Counted from the stretch's first letter, positions 10,661 through 21,160 are shown. The stretch: DNA of 43,746 nt from Nemertoderma westbladi (GCA_032718475.1 JAUCBJ010006012.1:1-43746); one strand, 5' to 3'. A program made the numbers and translations. The notes: generated from the sequence alone by a model not told the origin.

Positions 10661-11449
10661 TTTTTCTATTTAATGTTACTTTGTTTGCCTAGGGAAAAAA
10701 GTACTCCTTTTTTCTCCCGATATTGGGGTTTATTCGATCGAAAGTAACAATTTAAGAATAAAATATGTATCATTTTTTCTATTTAATGTTACTTTGTTTG
10801 CCTAGGGAAAAAAGTACTCCTTTTTCTCCCGATATTGGGGTTTATTCGATCGAAAGTAACAATTTAAGAATAAAATATGTATCATTTTTTCTATTTAATG
10901 TTACTTTTTTTGCCTAGGGAAAAAAGTACTCCTTTTTCTCCCGATATTGGGGTTTATTCGATCGAAAGTAACAATTTAAGAATAAAATATGTATCATTTT
11001 TTCTATTTAATGTTACTTTGTTTGCCTAGGGAAAAAAGTACTCCTTTTTCTCCCGATATTGGGGTTTATTCGATCGAAAGTAACAATTTAAGAATAAAAT
11101 ATGTATCATTTTTTCTATTTAATGTTACTTTGTTTGCCTAGGGAAAAAAGTACTCCTTTTTCTCCCGATATTGGGGTTTATTCGATCGAAAGTAACAATT
11201 TAAGAATAAAATATGTATCATTTTTTCTATTTAATGTTACTTTTTTTGCCTAGGGAAAACAGTACTCCTTTTTCTCCCGATATTGGGGTTTATTCGATCG
11301 AAAGTAACAATTTAAGAATAAAATATGTATCATTTTTTCTATTTAATGTTACTTTTTTTGCCTAGGGAAAAAAGTACTCCTTTTTCTCCCGATATTGGGG
11401 TTTATTCGATCGAAAGTAACAATTTAAGAATAAAATATATATCATTTCT
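10661..11449. repeat. 112-bp tandem repeat, 7 copies
   Basis: The word CCTAGGGAAAA recurs at 10688, 10801, 10913, 11025, 11137, 11249 and 11361, spaced 112-113 bases apart. Copies are nearly identical. Each unit contains inverted arms TGTTACTTT and AAAGTAACA about 60 bases apart, plus the palindromes CCTAGG and CGATCG. A unit with inverted arms could be an amplified small palindromic transposon. There is no coding content. Confidence 0.9.
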
Positions 11450-11634
11450 TCTTCCAGTCAATTTGTATTTAGAAAATAATAAAACAAATTAGCCGGTATA
11501 ATGGTCCGGATATTCTATGATCTACTATAATATTATAATGGGTCATGATTGAACGAATTTTCCCAATCATTATAACCATAAGTTCAGAAAAAAACTCGTG
11601 ATTTTTCGCAATAATCATTTTAATACTCACCCTC

Positions 11635-11765
11635 GTCAGTTTTGATTTGTGTGATTTTTTGATACCAATATTGGAAAGCTGGCATGCAAGGATTCAAAAT
11701 ATGTAAAAACTTTTCAATTTGATAGTGAAATAGTTGAGACGTAATTTATAATGTTGCATCTACGC
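11635..11765 (-). repeat. Inverted copy of the ATGCAACATT dispersed repeat
   Basis: Its reverse complement (GATGCAACATT, then TTTACATATTTTGAATCC and CCAGCTTTCCAA) matches the repeat at 12017-12175 and 37064-37220. With the right copy it forms inverted arms around the SINE at 11771-12010. Bases 11450-11634 show nothing recognisable. Confidence 0.6.
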
Positions 11766-11770
11766 ATCTG

Positions 11771-12010
11771 AGCGGGGTAGCTCAGTTGGTTGAGCGCCGG
11801 GCCTGCATTCTATTGGTTGTAGGTTCAGCCCCGCAAGGGTCCACTCAGCCTTTCATCCACTGGAGTCGATAAAATGAGTACCAGTTAAATAACTGGGAGC
11901 AAATCTTGGGATAGGAGTAGCGCCCACCCCTACCCTCGGGTAGCAGCTATCGAAAGAGGAGCCTTTGGGTCGCCTCCGGCTTCGGCCACAAAGCTATTCA
12001 TAAATATATA
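11771..12010 (+). mobile_element. tRNA-derived SINE
   Basis: The head at 11772-11834 has an A box (TAGCTCAGTTGGTTGAGCGC) and a B box (GGTTCAGCCCC). It is followed by a body with CCACTGGAGTCGATAAAATG and a GC-rich hairpin-like segment (GGTCGCCTCCGGCTTCGGCC), ending in an A/T-rich tail near 12010. The tRNA fold is incomplete, so I call a SINE rather than a tRNA gene. It lies between two inverted copies of another repeat. Confidence 0.7.
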
Positions 12011-12016
12011 AAATGT

Positions 12017-12175
12017 TCCAGAATATGATGTATTTATTAAATATAATAAATTAGCCTCGCGCAGCTGCAAAACCATGCAACATTTGAACGCTCATATATC
12101 AGCTATTTTACAACGAAATTCAAATTTTTTACATATTTGGAATCCTTGAACGGCCAGTTCTCTAACAGTATCTAC
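12017..12175 (+). repeat. Copy of the ATGCAACATT dispersed repeat
   Basis: TTAAATATAATAAA, GCAAAACCATGCAACATTTG and TACATATTTGGAATCC are shared in the same order with 37064-37220. The family has a third, inverted member at 11635-11765. Confidence 0.75.
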
Positions 12176-13311
12176 TATAAGATCACTAATTATAACTTGA
12201 AGAATAACTGCGGTGGAAGTGGTGCAATATCGACGGAGACACTTTTTTCAAACGCTTGTACTGTATCTAAAGATTGAAAGCGAAAATGAAAATTCTGGCT
12301 CACCCACTAAGGAGGAGGGAGGTGAAACTATCTCTGTTTCAAATTTCATGCAATATCATTAAGATTTGTAGAAAAATTTGGGTCACTGAATTACCACATG
12401 GTGTATTAAATTAGTGTATTATTAATTGCCATGGAAAATGCAATGAAATTGAATATGGCCAAAGGTAAATTACCCTTGTTTTATTGTGTTGGCCTACTGA
12501 ATGACTGATTTCTGTTGGTTCGGTATCTTCTTAAAAAATTCATAACAAGTGAGGTCTCCATTTGGTTCATTTCGACATAAATAGCGATAACATCCCAGCC
12601 AATTTAGTAGAAAATATTTCTATAATTAATCTGATAAGACAGGTTTAAAACTACCGGGGGATCTTGTTAAGTCCGTGTTTTTTTAAACATCACATTTGTG
12701 ATAATAAAATCTGTTTAACTCATGGTCTGGAAGTGCGTATCATCTGCTACCAACAACCACCCAAATGGGTAGGGTGGGATTGCTAATTCTAAAAACTACC
12801 CTAAACTCTGTTCGCTCTACTCAATACAGACGAGAGACAGCCAGCCGCCATATGGAGTAAGTGGACCAGCTCTGGATTAACCACATCTCCTTGCGTCGTG
12901 TGCAGTCGGTTTCCAGCAAATCAACCGCAGACTCAAGATAACAACGACTAGGTTTAATCTTTATATTTTAGGATTTATTGTGTTTTTGTGATAATTCACA
13001 ATGTAATTAGATAATTAGTGAGGAGTTACTTATGTGGTTATGCGGCGTCTGCTGATTGGTCAGGATGTAAACTAAATAATGATTTGTTTTAAGTTATAAA
13101 GATGTATAATACTATACAGTATAGAGACTAGACACCCCGCGATGTGACTGTAAGGAACCACAATATATCTGCATCAGTTGGCTACTGCAATGCTGTGAAA
13201 ACAAGTGAGTTTTATTCCTGTATGTAATAACCTAAACATAGGTATCGCAGTTGCCAGGTTGGACACGAAAATGTAGCCAATTCTTTATAAATAGTTAGTT
13301 ATACTTTGGGT
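12176..13311. other. Non-coding stretch with one dispersed repeat
   Basis: At about 12292-12355, a segment including CACCCACTAAGGAGGAGGGA and TCTGTTTCAAATTTCATGCA matches the reverse complement of 30005-30068. The remainder, including the less AT-rich 12720-12960, holds nothing I recognise. Confidence 0.5.
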
Positions 13312-13345
13312 GTACACTTTGGGAGGGTCTAGTCCCAAAGTGTAC
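13312..13345. repeat. Perfect 12-bp hairpin
   Basis: GTACACTTTGGG (13312-13323) is followed after 10 bases by its exact complement CCCAAAGTGTAC (13334-13345). There is no T tract and no gene next to it, so a terminator role is not suggested. It may be the centre of a small palindromic transposon. Confidence 0.8.
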
Positions 13346-13369
13346 AGAGTATATATTATGGTGTGGGAT

Positions 13370-13487
13370 GTTCCTAGCGAGAATTGAAAAATTTCATTTT
13401 AGATGAGTTGAGTTTGATTGAGATCCATTATTAGCTATTCAGAGCATCGCATCCCTATCCACCCTGCGAAACTGAATCTGAAACTTT
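13370..13487 (+). repeat. Dispersed repeat flanking the satellite
   Basis: TTTCATTTTAGATGAGTTGA and the following GCATCGCATCCCTAT match, with substitutions, the segment at about 23165-23275 (TTCGTTTTAGATTAGTAGAG, GGCATCGCATTTCTAT). It is an old repeat pair in the same orientation. Confidence 0.55.
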
Positions 13488-14604
13488 CGGAAACAAAAGT
13501 TTCTCCGTATGAGGGCGTCAGCAATAAGTTGCTGGACACACTCAGAAACATTTGCGCAACAAAAGTTTATGTGTGGGGAGGAGTCAGCAATACGTTGCTG
13601 GACACACTCAGAAACATTGCGCAACAAAAGTTTATGTGTGTGGGGAGGAGTCAGCAATACGTTGCTGGACACACTCAGAAACATTGCGCAACAAAAGTTT
13701 ATGTGTGTGGGGAGGAGTCACCAATACGTTGCTGGACACATTCGAAACATTGCGCAACAAAAGGTTCTGTGTGTGAGGGAGTCAGCAATACGTTGCTGGA
13801 CACACTCAGAAACATTGCGCAACAAAAGTTTATGTGTGTGGGGAGGAGTCAGCAATACGTTGCTGGACACACTCAGAAACATTGCGCAACAAAAGTTTAT
13901 GTGTGTGGGGAGGAGTCACCAATACGTTGCTGGACACATTCGAAACATTGCGCAACAAAAGGTTCTGTGTGTGAGGGAGTCAGCAATACGTTGCTGGACA
14001 CACTCAGAAACATTGCGCAACAAAAGTTTATGTGTGTGGGGAGGAGTCAGCAATACGTTGCTGGACACACTCGGAAACATTGCGCAACAAAAGTTTATGT
14101 GTGTGGGGAGGAGCCAGCAATACGTTGCTGGACACACTCGGAAATATTGCGCAACAAAAGGTTCTGTGTGTGAGGGAGTCAGCAATACGTTGCTGGACAC
14201 ACTCAGAAACATTGCGCAACAAAAGTTTATGTGTGTGGGGAGGAGTCAGCAATACGTTGCTGGACACACTCAGAAACATTGCGCAACAAAAGTTTATGTG
14301 TGTGGGGAGGAGTCACCAATACGTTGCTGGACACACTCGGAAACATTGCGCAACAAAAGTTTATGTGTGTGGGGAGGAGCCAGCAATACGTTGCTGGACA
14401 CACTCGGAAATATTGCGCAACAAAAGGTTCTGTGTGTGAGGGAGTCAGCAATACGTTGCTGGACACACTCAGAAACATTGCGCAACAAAAGTTTATGTGT
14501 GTGGGGAGGAGTCATCAATACGTTGCTGGACACACTCAGAAACATTGCGCAACAAAAGTTTATGTGTGTGGGGAGGAGCCAGCAATACGTTGCTGGACAC
14601 TCGG
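13488..14604. repeat. 65-67-bp satellite, left block, about 17 monomers
   Basis: Each monomer carries the inverted repeat CAGCAATACGTTGCTG (six-base arms, four-base loop) and the perfect palindrome TTGCGCAA. A monomer variant with GGTTCTGTGTGTGAGGGA recurs at 13763, 13961, 14160 and 14426, spaced 198, 199 and 266 bases apart. This shows a three-monomer higher-order unit with one four-monomer step. Monomers have almost no stop codons in any frame, so long periodic reading frames on both strands are artefacts. The block ends at a LINE fragment and resumes beyond it. Confidence 0.92.
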
Positions 14605-15987
14605 GTACTCGGTTTTTTTTAACTTCAGAGACAGTCGATTGTCGGCCAGCCATTCAGATATTTTGTTGAGTTCACTATTTGAAGATTCAATTAATAATTC
14701 AATATTGGAATCGTTATGCAGCAAGGTGTTGTCATCTGCAAAAAGGGTTGTCATAAATTTGGATACTAACGGCAGGTCATTTATATATAGTAAAAATAAT
14801 AACGGCGAAAACACCGATCCTTGTACAGTACCACATTTTAAAGATAGTGGGTCAGAAATTGTATCATTTATCACTACGACCTGCTTACGTTTAGTTAGAA
14901 AGCTTTTTATTAACGCATTAGGAGTTCCACGAATACCATAATTTTCGAGTTTTTTAATTAATATACTGTGGTCCAGCGTATCAAACGCCTTTTTCAGGTC
15001 AATGTATATCGCGCAGCTGGTTTCTTTCGAATCAAGAAAAGTACGAATTTTCTCAGTCACAGTTAAAATAGCGCAGTAAGTTGAAACTTTCTTTCGAAAT
15101 CCAAACTGGCATTTGGTGAGAATTGAAAAGTAATCCAGGTAAGAAATAAGCTGGTCGTAGAGTATTTTTTCGTACAATTTTGTGAACACAGGCAAAATGG
15201 ATATGGGCCGGTAGTTATTGGCATCAAGAGGCTCACCCCCTTTGTAGCTTGCAATAACCTTAGACATCTTCAAACTAGCAGGGAATTCACCTGTAGTAAC
15301 ATATAAGTTTATTAAGTACGTTAAGTGACGCGCTAATGGCTCCGCAACCAACTTAATAAGCGCGACAGGGAATGAATCGTTTGTTGAAGTATTGGGATTT
15401 AGTTGAAGGAGGTTGTAGTGCGTTTCAGCTACAGATGTTTCAATGAGGCAAAAAGAATTTACTCGAGATTTCATATGTCTAGTGGGGTTGCGATTTGAGC
15501 GGGGTATTAGATTCGCCAGTTTAGATCCAATGGAAGAGAAGTGGGAATTTAGTTGCGCTGCTGTCTCTGATGTATTTACTGTGGTTTTAAACCCGTCTCT
15601 CGTCTGGTAATTAATTTTCAATGGGGCCGAAGTTTTTTTTCCCTTATTCATAGCAGAGTTAATTACCTTCCATGTATTCGCCATATTTCCCTTAGCGTTA
15701 TCAAATTGCAAGGAAAAGTTTGATTTCTCAGCTGCTTGCAAGGTCGAGGTTAGCACATTTTTATACCGTTTGTATTGTGAAACATTTTCATTGGACGGTT
15801 TTTTTAATTGTTTAATATATAATTTGTTTTTTTTCACAATGCACTTAAGTAACTTTTCATTTAGCCATGGTTTTTTTGGCAAATTCTTTTTATGTATTAT
15901 TTTCTTTGGTAAATGTTTGTTGCATAACCCTTCAAAATAGTTATAAAAAGTGTCAAATTTTATTTTAGATGGCACATGCTGAGACAT
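14605..15987 (-). pseudogene. LINE reverse transcriptase, 3'-truncated
   Basis: The frame begins at an internal ATG (15987) and runs open 475 codons to 14560. Residues 1-460 are LINE, and from 461 on they are satellite sequence. Motifs: NYRPIS (258-263), DLKKAFD (330-336, first catalytic aspartate), GTVQGSVFSPLLF (386-398) and FADD (416-419, catalytic pair). The enzyme would synthesise DNA at a nicked target. The same frame continues upstream of the ATG to about 16080, so this ATG is not the true start. The thumb and C-terminal region are missing. Catalytic residues are intact, so the copy is not ancient, but it cannot be functional as it stands. Confidence 0.85.
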
Positions 15988-16019
15988 GTAAGATGAAAAC
16001 GATGGAGATAAGAAATCTG

Positions 16020-16370
16020 CTATAAAGTCTGCCTTTTTAAAATTTGAGTAGTCATACGAGAGTCTAGTAAGTGGATCTTCAAAAAAAACGGAATAATTAT
16101 ATGAAAATTGACAAAGGTGGCTAAGTGGTCAGTCGTCCCCAACTCAGCCAAACATACCCCGGACGTATTTATGGAGGTACATATATTTGTTAAAATATGA
16201 TCCAGTATTGAATCTGCACCAAAAACAATTCGGGTCGCTTGTTTAATGAGTTGAGAAAACCCATAGGAATGCACTAGTTGTTGGTACTGTCTGGTTTGTG
16301 ATGTATTTTTCTTTACATTAACGTTAAAATCCCCCGTAATAACTACATCACAATGAAGTGAGGATAACAT
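16020..16370 (-). pseudogene. LINE apurinic-type endonuclease fragment
   Basis: This is the C-terminal part of the target-nicking endonuclease: GDFNVN (residues 13-18 of this frame), DHILTN (about 57-62) and TDH (about 80-82, where most relatives have SDH). The N-terminal catalytic part is absent because satellite begins at about 16384. It is out of frame with the reverse transcriptase. The switch lies at or near an eight-base A run on the plus strand (16081-16088), consistent with a one-base homopolymer slip, real or a sequencing error. Confidence 0.8.
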
Positions 16371-16384
16371 AAAAGTAAAAAGAA

Positions 16385-17925
16385 CAAAGGTTTCTGTGTG
16401 TGGGGGGAGTCAGCAATAAGTTGCTGGACACACTCGGAAACATTGCGAAACAAAAGTTTCTGCGGGGAGTCTGCAATAAGTTGCTGGACACACTCAGAAA
16501 CATTGCGCAACAAAAGTTTCTGTGTGTGGGGGGAGTCAGCAATAAGTTGCTGGACACACTCAGAAACATTGCGCAACAAAAGTTTATGTGTGTGGGGGGA
16601 GTCAGCAATAAGTTGCTGGACACACTCGGAAACATTGCGAAACAAAAGTTTCTGTGAGGAGTCTGCAATAAGTTGCTGGACACACTCAGAAACATTGCGC
16701 AACAAAAGTTTATGTGTGTGGGGGGAGTCAGCAATAAGTTGCTGGACACACTCGGAAACATTGCGAAACAAAAGTTTCTGTGGGGAGTCTGCAATAAGTT
16801 GCTGGACACACTCAGAAACATTGTGCAACAAAAGTTTCTGTGTGTGGGGGGAGTCAGCAATAAGTTGCTGGACACACTCAGAAACATTTCGCAACAAAAG
16901 TTTATGTGTGTGGGGGGAGTCAGCAATAAGTTGCTGGACACACTCGGAAACATTGCGAAACAAAAGTTTCTGTGGGGAGTCTGCAATAAGTTGCTGGACA
17001 CACTCAGAAACATTGCGCAACAAAAGTTTCTGTGTGTGGGGGGAGTCAGCAATAAGTTGCTGGACACACTCAGAAACATTGCGCAACAAAAGTTTCTGTG
17101 TGTGGGGGAGTCTGCAATAAGTTGCTGGACACACTCAGAAACATTGAGCAACATAAGTTTCTGTGTGGGGAGGAGTCAGCAATACGTTGCTGGACACACT
17201 CAGAAACATTGTGCAACAAACGTTTATGTGTGTGGGGGAGTCAGCAATAAGTTGCTGGACACACTCAGAAACATTGCGAAACAAAAGTTTCTGTCTGTGG
17301 GGGAGTCAGCAATACGTTGCTGGACACACTCGGAAACATTGCGAAACAAAAGTTTCTGTGGGGAGTCTGCAATAAGTTGCTGGACACACTCAGAAACATT
17401 GCGCAACAAAAATTTCTGTGTGTGGGGGGAGTCAGCAATAAGTTGCTGGACACACTCAGAAACATTGCGCAACAAAAGTGTCTGTGTGTGGCGGGAGTCA
17501 GCAATAAGTTGCTGGACACACTCGGAAACATTGCGAAACAAAAGTTTCTGTGGGGAGTCTGCAATAAGTTGCTGGACACACTCAGAAACATTGCGCAACA
17601 AAAGTTTCTGTGTGTGGGGGGAGTCAGCAATAAGTTGCTGGACACACTCAGAAACATTGCGCAACAAAAGTTTATGTGTGTGGGGAGGAGTCAGCAATAC
17701 GTTGCTGGACACACTCGGAAATATTGCGCAACAAAAGTTTCTGTGTGTGGGGGGAGTCAGCAATAAGTTGCTGGACACACTCGAAACATTGCGTTGCAAA
17801 AGGTACTGTGTGTGAGGGAGTCAGCAATACGTTGCTGGACACACTCTAGATGTGAGGGTGTCAGCAATACGTTGCTGGACACACTCGGAAATATTGCGCA
17901 ACAAAAGGTTCTGTGTGTGATGGAG
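16385..17925. repeat. 65-67-bp satellite, right block, about 23 monomers
   Basis: This is the same family as 13488-14604 but mostly of the variant CAGCAATAAGTTGCTG. A shorter monomer containing GCGAAACAAAAGTTTCTG recurs at 16445, 16637, 16763, 16955, 17276, 17341 and 17533. The commonest spacing is exactly 192 bases, a three-monomer higher-order unit, mixed with two-monomer and longer steps. Toward 17690-17925 the monomers revert to the left-block type (TACG loop, GGTTCTGTGTGTGA). The left-type monomers at both outer edges suggest that the right-type variant spread internally. Confidence 0.92.
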
Positions 17926-18352
17926 TATATTGCAAAATTATTGCAATATTATTATTGCAAAAATATTGCAATATAGTGCCGACCCATTGTTGTTATTATG
18001 TTGCCAATATCTGGATTGGTTTCCCTCCGTCGTGGCCGCTTTCTTTATTTCTAAAATTCTCCAGTAGCTTTGTTCGCTACGGTAACACGTATTACAAGGG
18101 AAAAAAGACGTCGAACATTTATTTTCAATATTCCCTCGACCCTTATTAACCTCGCTGGCGCTCGGTAAATAAAATGCCTCGGGAATAGTGAAAAAAGTTA
18201 CACTTTCTCTTTTCTTGTGATAAATAATTATTACTGAACATTTTTAATGATAAATTTACTAATAAATACCAACGTAATTACTGATCTAGAATAAATATTG
18301 CGAATTCAAAAAAATAAAAATAATATTAATATTAATAATATTTATTAATTAA
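17926..18352. other. Non-coding stretch with TTGCAATA motifs and a dispersed repeat
   Basis: Directly after the satellite, TATTGCAA-type words recur five times in 17928-17972. At about 18085-18172 lies the copy of the TACCGAGCG repeat, inverted relative to 9847-9935 and including GGCGCTCGGTAAATAAAAT. The rest is AT-rich with no gene. Confidence 0.55.
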
Positions 18353-19099
18353 GGTTGTATGGTACCCTAGGTTTTCTTAATGTTTTACTATTAAATAAAA
18401 TGTACCTTTCAGGGAGAACTCGTAAATAAAATTTCCTGAAATTTTGCAGGTCGCTCTATCAACCACTCGGACAAGAGCAAGAATAGAAAAAATTAAAAAT
18501 TAAAAAAAAACCCGATTTTTGACCAAAAATCGAATTTTCAACATGTTTTATTAAGAACTTCTTAATTAAGAAAGCATCCAACCAAACAAATTCGAGTCAT
18601 GCATAGGCCTATCGTTGTTGTGAACATTTTTCCTGAAAATTTTATGAGATTTCATCCAGTAATTCCTCAGAAAAGTGTACCTTTGTGTCTAAAAAACACA
18701 AAAAATTACTTTTCGAGAAAAAGACATTCAAAGTTTTCAAATCTTCCCGCCAGTTTTTTATAAAATACGAGGGATTATTCAAACTGGTTGTAAAAAATAA
18801 ATAAGTACACCACCTACCTAAAAATTCCGATATAGGGGTGTTCCTGGTCGGTGATTTCATTTCAGATGTCAGTTTTTGAGTTTGACCAAATCTAGACTGT
18901 CTGTCTGTCGGTTTGTCTGTCTGTTAGTTTTGGCTAACTTTTCAGACAGACCGACCGACAGACATTTGGGTATCTTAGGCTTATCCTATGCCTATAAAAA
19001 CCCGATTTTATAATCTTCGAAAAATTTTGATCTTAAATAATCGAAAAAAAAATTTCAATGAATTTTTTTTTTCAAATATTGTTAGGGTACCCTACAACC
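18353..19099. mobile_element. TTAA-flanked palindromic DNA transposon, non-autonomous
   Basis: The left end GGTTGTATGGTACCCTA and the right end TAGGGTACCCTACAACC are inverted repeats differing by one or two bases. TTAA lies immediately outside both (18349-18352, 19100-19103), as expected for a TTAA target duplication (known for piggyBac-type elements). Inside is a second inverted pair, GTCTGTCTGTCGG (about 18898) and CCGACCGACAGAC (about 18950), and two CCCGATTTT motifs. There is no transposase. A related internal segment at 20190-20450 shows a second family member. Confidence 0.72.
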
Positions 19100-19104
19100 T
19101 TAAT

Positions 19105-19640
19105 AATCCGACGTATTCTTTGTGCCTTTCAAATCCTGGATAGCCAATTTAATGCTACCCATGCCTGCCCCTTTTGGAACTGAAACAGTCTTATTCGTTT
19201 TCATTTCTGGTGGGACTCTCTTGGTTCTGTACATGTCTATCACAATTGGGTGAATGAGCTCGAAACACTCTGGTATTTAAAAGACCTCAGTGGTGACACC
19301 ATGTACTACATTGGCACAGTCTTGTCTTCAGCAAAAGAAGATGTAGCCAAGATGTAGTGAGTACCAACTCAGACAGGAGACAGACGATGTATCACAAAGT
19401 TATCAGGCAATGTCCTATCATTATCTAGGAGCTGTTCAAAGTGGGCATTGAGGCTATCCGCTGGTGCGCTGGAGATTCAGCCTTATCCTCTGGCCTTTCC
19501 TTCCTGTCGGCAAGTTGGATGATTTCCTTTCCTGGGCTGATCGACTGTAAATCGGAGATTTTCCAAGATGCCACTAATCGTGGTTTCAGTGGTTGTAGTC
19601 GATCTTCCTACCCGTGTGATTCGTTTTCCAGCCTTTGATC
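19105..19640 (-). pseudogene. Decayed LINE fragment, third family
   Basis: On the minus strand the end nearest 19120-19170 matches the fragment at 21104-21150 (CAAATCCTGGA, ATGCTACCCATGCC), encoding a WVALNWLSRI-like stretch. Further along, translated pieces such as PDNFVIHRLSPV and SGILENLRFTVDQPRKGN look like the linker before a LINE reverse transcriptase. Stops, frameshifts and deletions throughout make it a remnant. Bases 19641-19930 show nothing I recognise. Confidence 0.5.
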
Positions 19641-19930
19641 GGGAGTCCTATTGTATCGGGATAAAACACTGTGGGATGAATCCAGTCGAGGAGGGTTTGA
19701 TGTAGATAGCGTGATGATCGTCTTGAAACGTTATTGAATGATATGAGGGCAGTTGCACACAATGAATGAAACCAGTTCACGAGAATGATATGGTCTGATA
19801 TAACTAATCAAATCATAATCAAGAATAACGTAACCTTCACAAACGAACTAAATCTCGGCATATAGTCATCAAACTCAATACAACATAATAATATAGTAAC
19901 AATAAGGCCCTACTAACCTTAATTGATAAT

Positions 19931-20455
19931 TAATTAATTAATGCTCATTTCCTTAATAATCTTATGCCACACAAAGGTACACTTTCTGTCTACACCGCTC
20001 AATTTATTGAACTCTGATAGACCAGCTGCTATCCAGAAAATGTAGAACCAAAAAAACTCGAAAAATAGGACCATTTTTTGAATATTACTTGTTTTAAAAA
20101 AATAATTATATAAATAATAAAATAAATAAACATCAAGGTGACAAACAATCTGACAAGTTAGAGGTTCCGCGGGTAGACAGCATTTATGTTGAGAATCTGT
20201 CAAAATTTTATAAAATTTAATCTGGTAGTTCCTGAGAAAAATAAATTTACCTTTTGTGTAAAAAAAAAACACGATAAAAAGTACCTACTTTTAGAGAAAA
20301 AGGCCATTCAAATATTTCAAATCTTCACGCCAAGTTTCTCTGTTTAGATATTTCAAATATGTGCCAACAATTTCACAATGAAAGCGTACCACCTTTCAAT
20401 AAATCTCGCTGTAGGGGTTTTCAGTGTCGCTGATCCTGTTTGTTATCTAGAACAC
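19931..20455. mobile_element. Diverged relative of the TTAA-flanked transposon
   Basis: 20195-20450 follows 18610-18880 in order: ATTTTATAAAATTTAATC against ATTTTATGAGATTTCATC, then ATTCCTCAG-like, GTACCT, TTTCAAATCTTC, and a TAGGGGT-TTC-GTGTCG-type end. Its terminal repeats are not recognisable. The copy is older or internally rearranged. Confidence 0.5.
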
Positions 20456-20639
20456 AACACCTAAAACGCAACAAACTGTTAATATTATCCCGTACGTGAA
20501 CATACAGTAGTTGGTAGGTATTGTATACAGCGAGAATCAATCGAATGATACAAAAAGGGCAGAATTTTAGTAAGCCAATATATTTCAGGCTCCCTAACGG
20601 GTCATACGCCGCGCTGATTTATATCTCATGTTAACACGT

Positions 20640-21160
20640 TTGGCTGTGATAATAAAATTTGATGGTGTAAATTATCGAAGTCTTCTAAAAGCGCGAACAC
20701 ATACAGACAACTATGTCTTGTGTTACGACTGTAAGGTTTCGATTTCTGTAATCTACAAAAAATGAAGGGCATGAAAGTCATAGGCTGTCCACCATGCTTA
20801 TTCACTCTATTAGGCAGCCAAAGCACAAGATTGTGCATAGGTTGGTCCTCCGGGCGAAAGCAATGTCCTGCAAAGTGGAAGCGACTCCGGCCGAGTGTCG
20901 AGCTTAGAATGAAAATCCGCCAATGTTGTATGGAGTCGGATTGGAGATGTGATCGTTGTACTTAGTATACCGGTAGTGAACCCGGCGTAACATTCTTGTA
21001 TATCTGCCACCCTCTGTAGTTCGAGCCCAGCATGGATTCCCATATCAGAGCCTGGTTCTACTGCTGCCCTATATAATCGAACCTTGTGATTCCGTTTTAT
21101 TCTATGGGACTTCCAAATCCTGGAAAGTCCATTCAATGCTGCCCATGCCTTTCTCGTACG
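20640..21160 (-). pseudogene. Decayed LINE C-terminal region, third family
   Basis: Minus-strand translation gives, with frameshifts, ALNGLSRIWKSHRIKRNHKV then RLYRAAVEP, later PVHNLVLWLPN and GGQPMTFM. This is the region after the reverse transcriptase in a common invertebrate LINE family, and it parallels the plus-strand remnant at 22100-22660. Similarity ends at about 20760 in one frame. No intact frame remains. Confidence 0.65.

Larger units (their letters stand above)
14605..16384 (-). mobile_element. LINE fragment lodged in the satellite, truncated at both ends
   Basis: This minus-strand non-LTR retrotransposon piece starts within the endonuclease domain and stops just after the reverse transcriptase. 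Satellite sequence abuts both ends. Loss of the 5' end is normal for LINEs. Loss of the 3' end is not, because insertion starts from the 3' end. It therefore probably entered the array by rearrangement, or lost its 3' end to later satellite turnover. The right junction has no tail, and the left junction repeats ACTCGG a few bases apart, which suggests microhomology joining. The reverse transcriptase looks like the CR1/Jockey superfamily; the clade is not assigned. Confidence 0.85.

Noticed and set aside
10661-11449. CRISPR-like array
   Set aside because: Copies are contiguous with no unique spacers, there are no cas genes, and the DNA is eukaryotic. The same applies to the other tandem arrays.
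11772-11834. tRNA gene (also at about 3905-3970)
   Set aside because: A and B boxes are present, but acceptor and anticodon stems do not form properly and non-tRNA bodies follow. These are SINE heads.
13418-17815. Long open frames on both strands (up to 386 codons) across the satellite
   Set aside because: Monomers contain almost no stops in any frame and their length is not a multiple of three, so frames run on by chance and cycle through the same translated words. They have no protein-like composition, and both strands are open.
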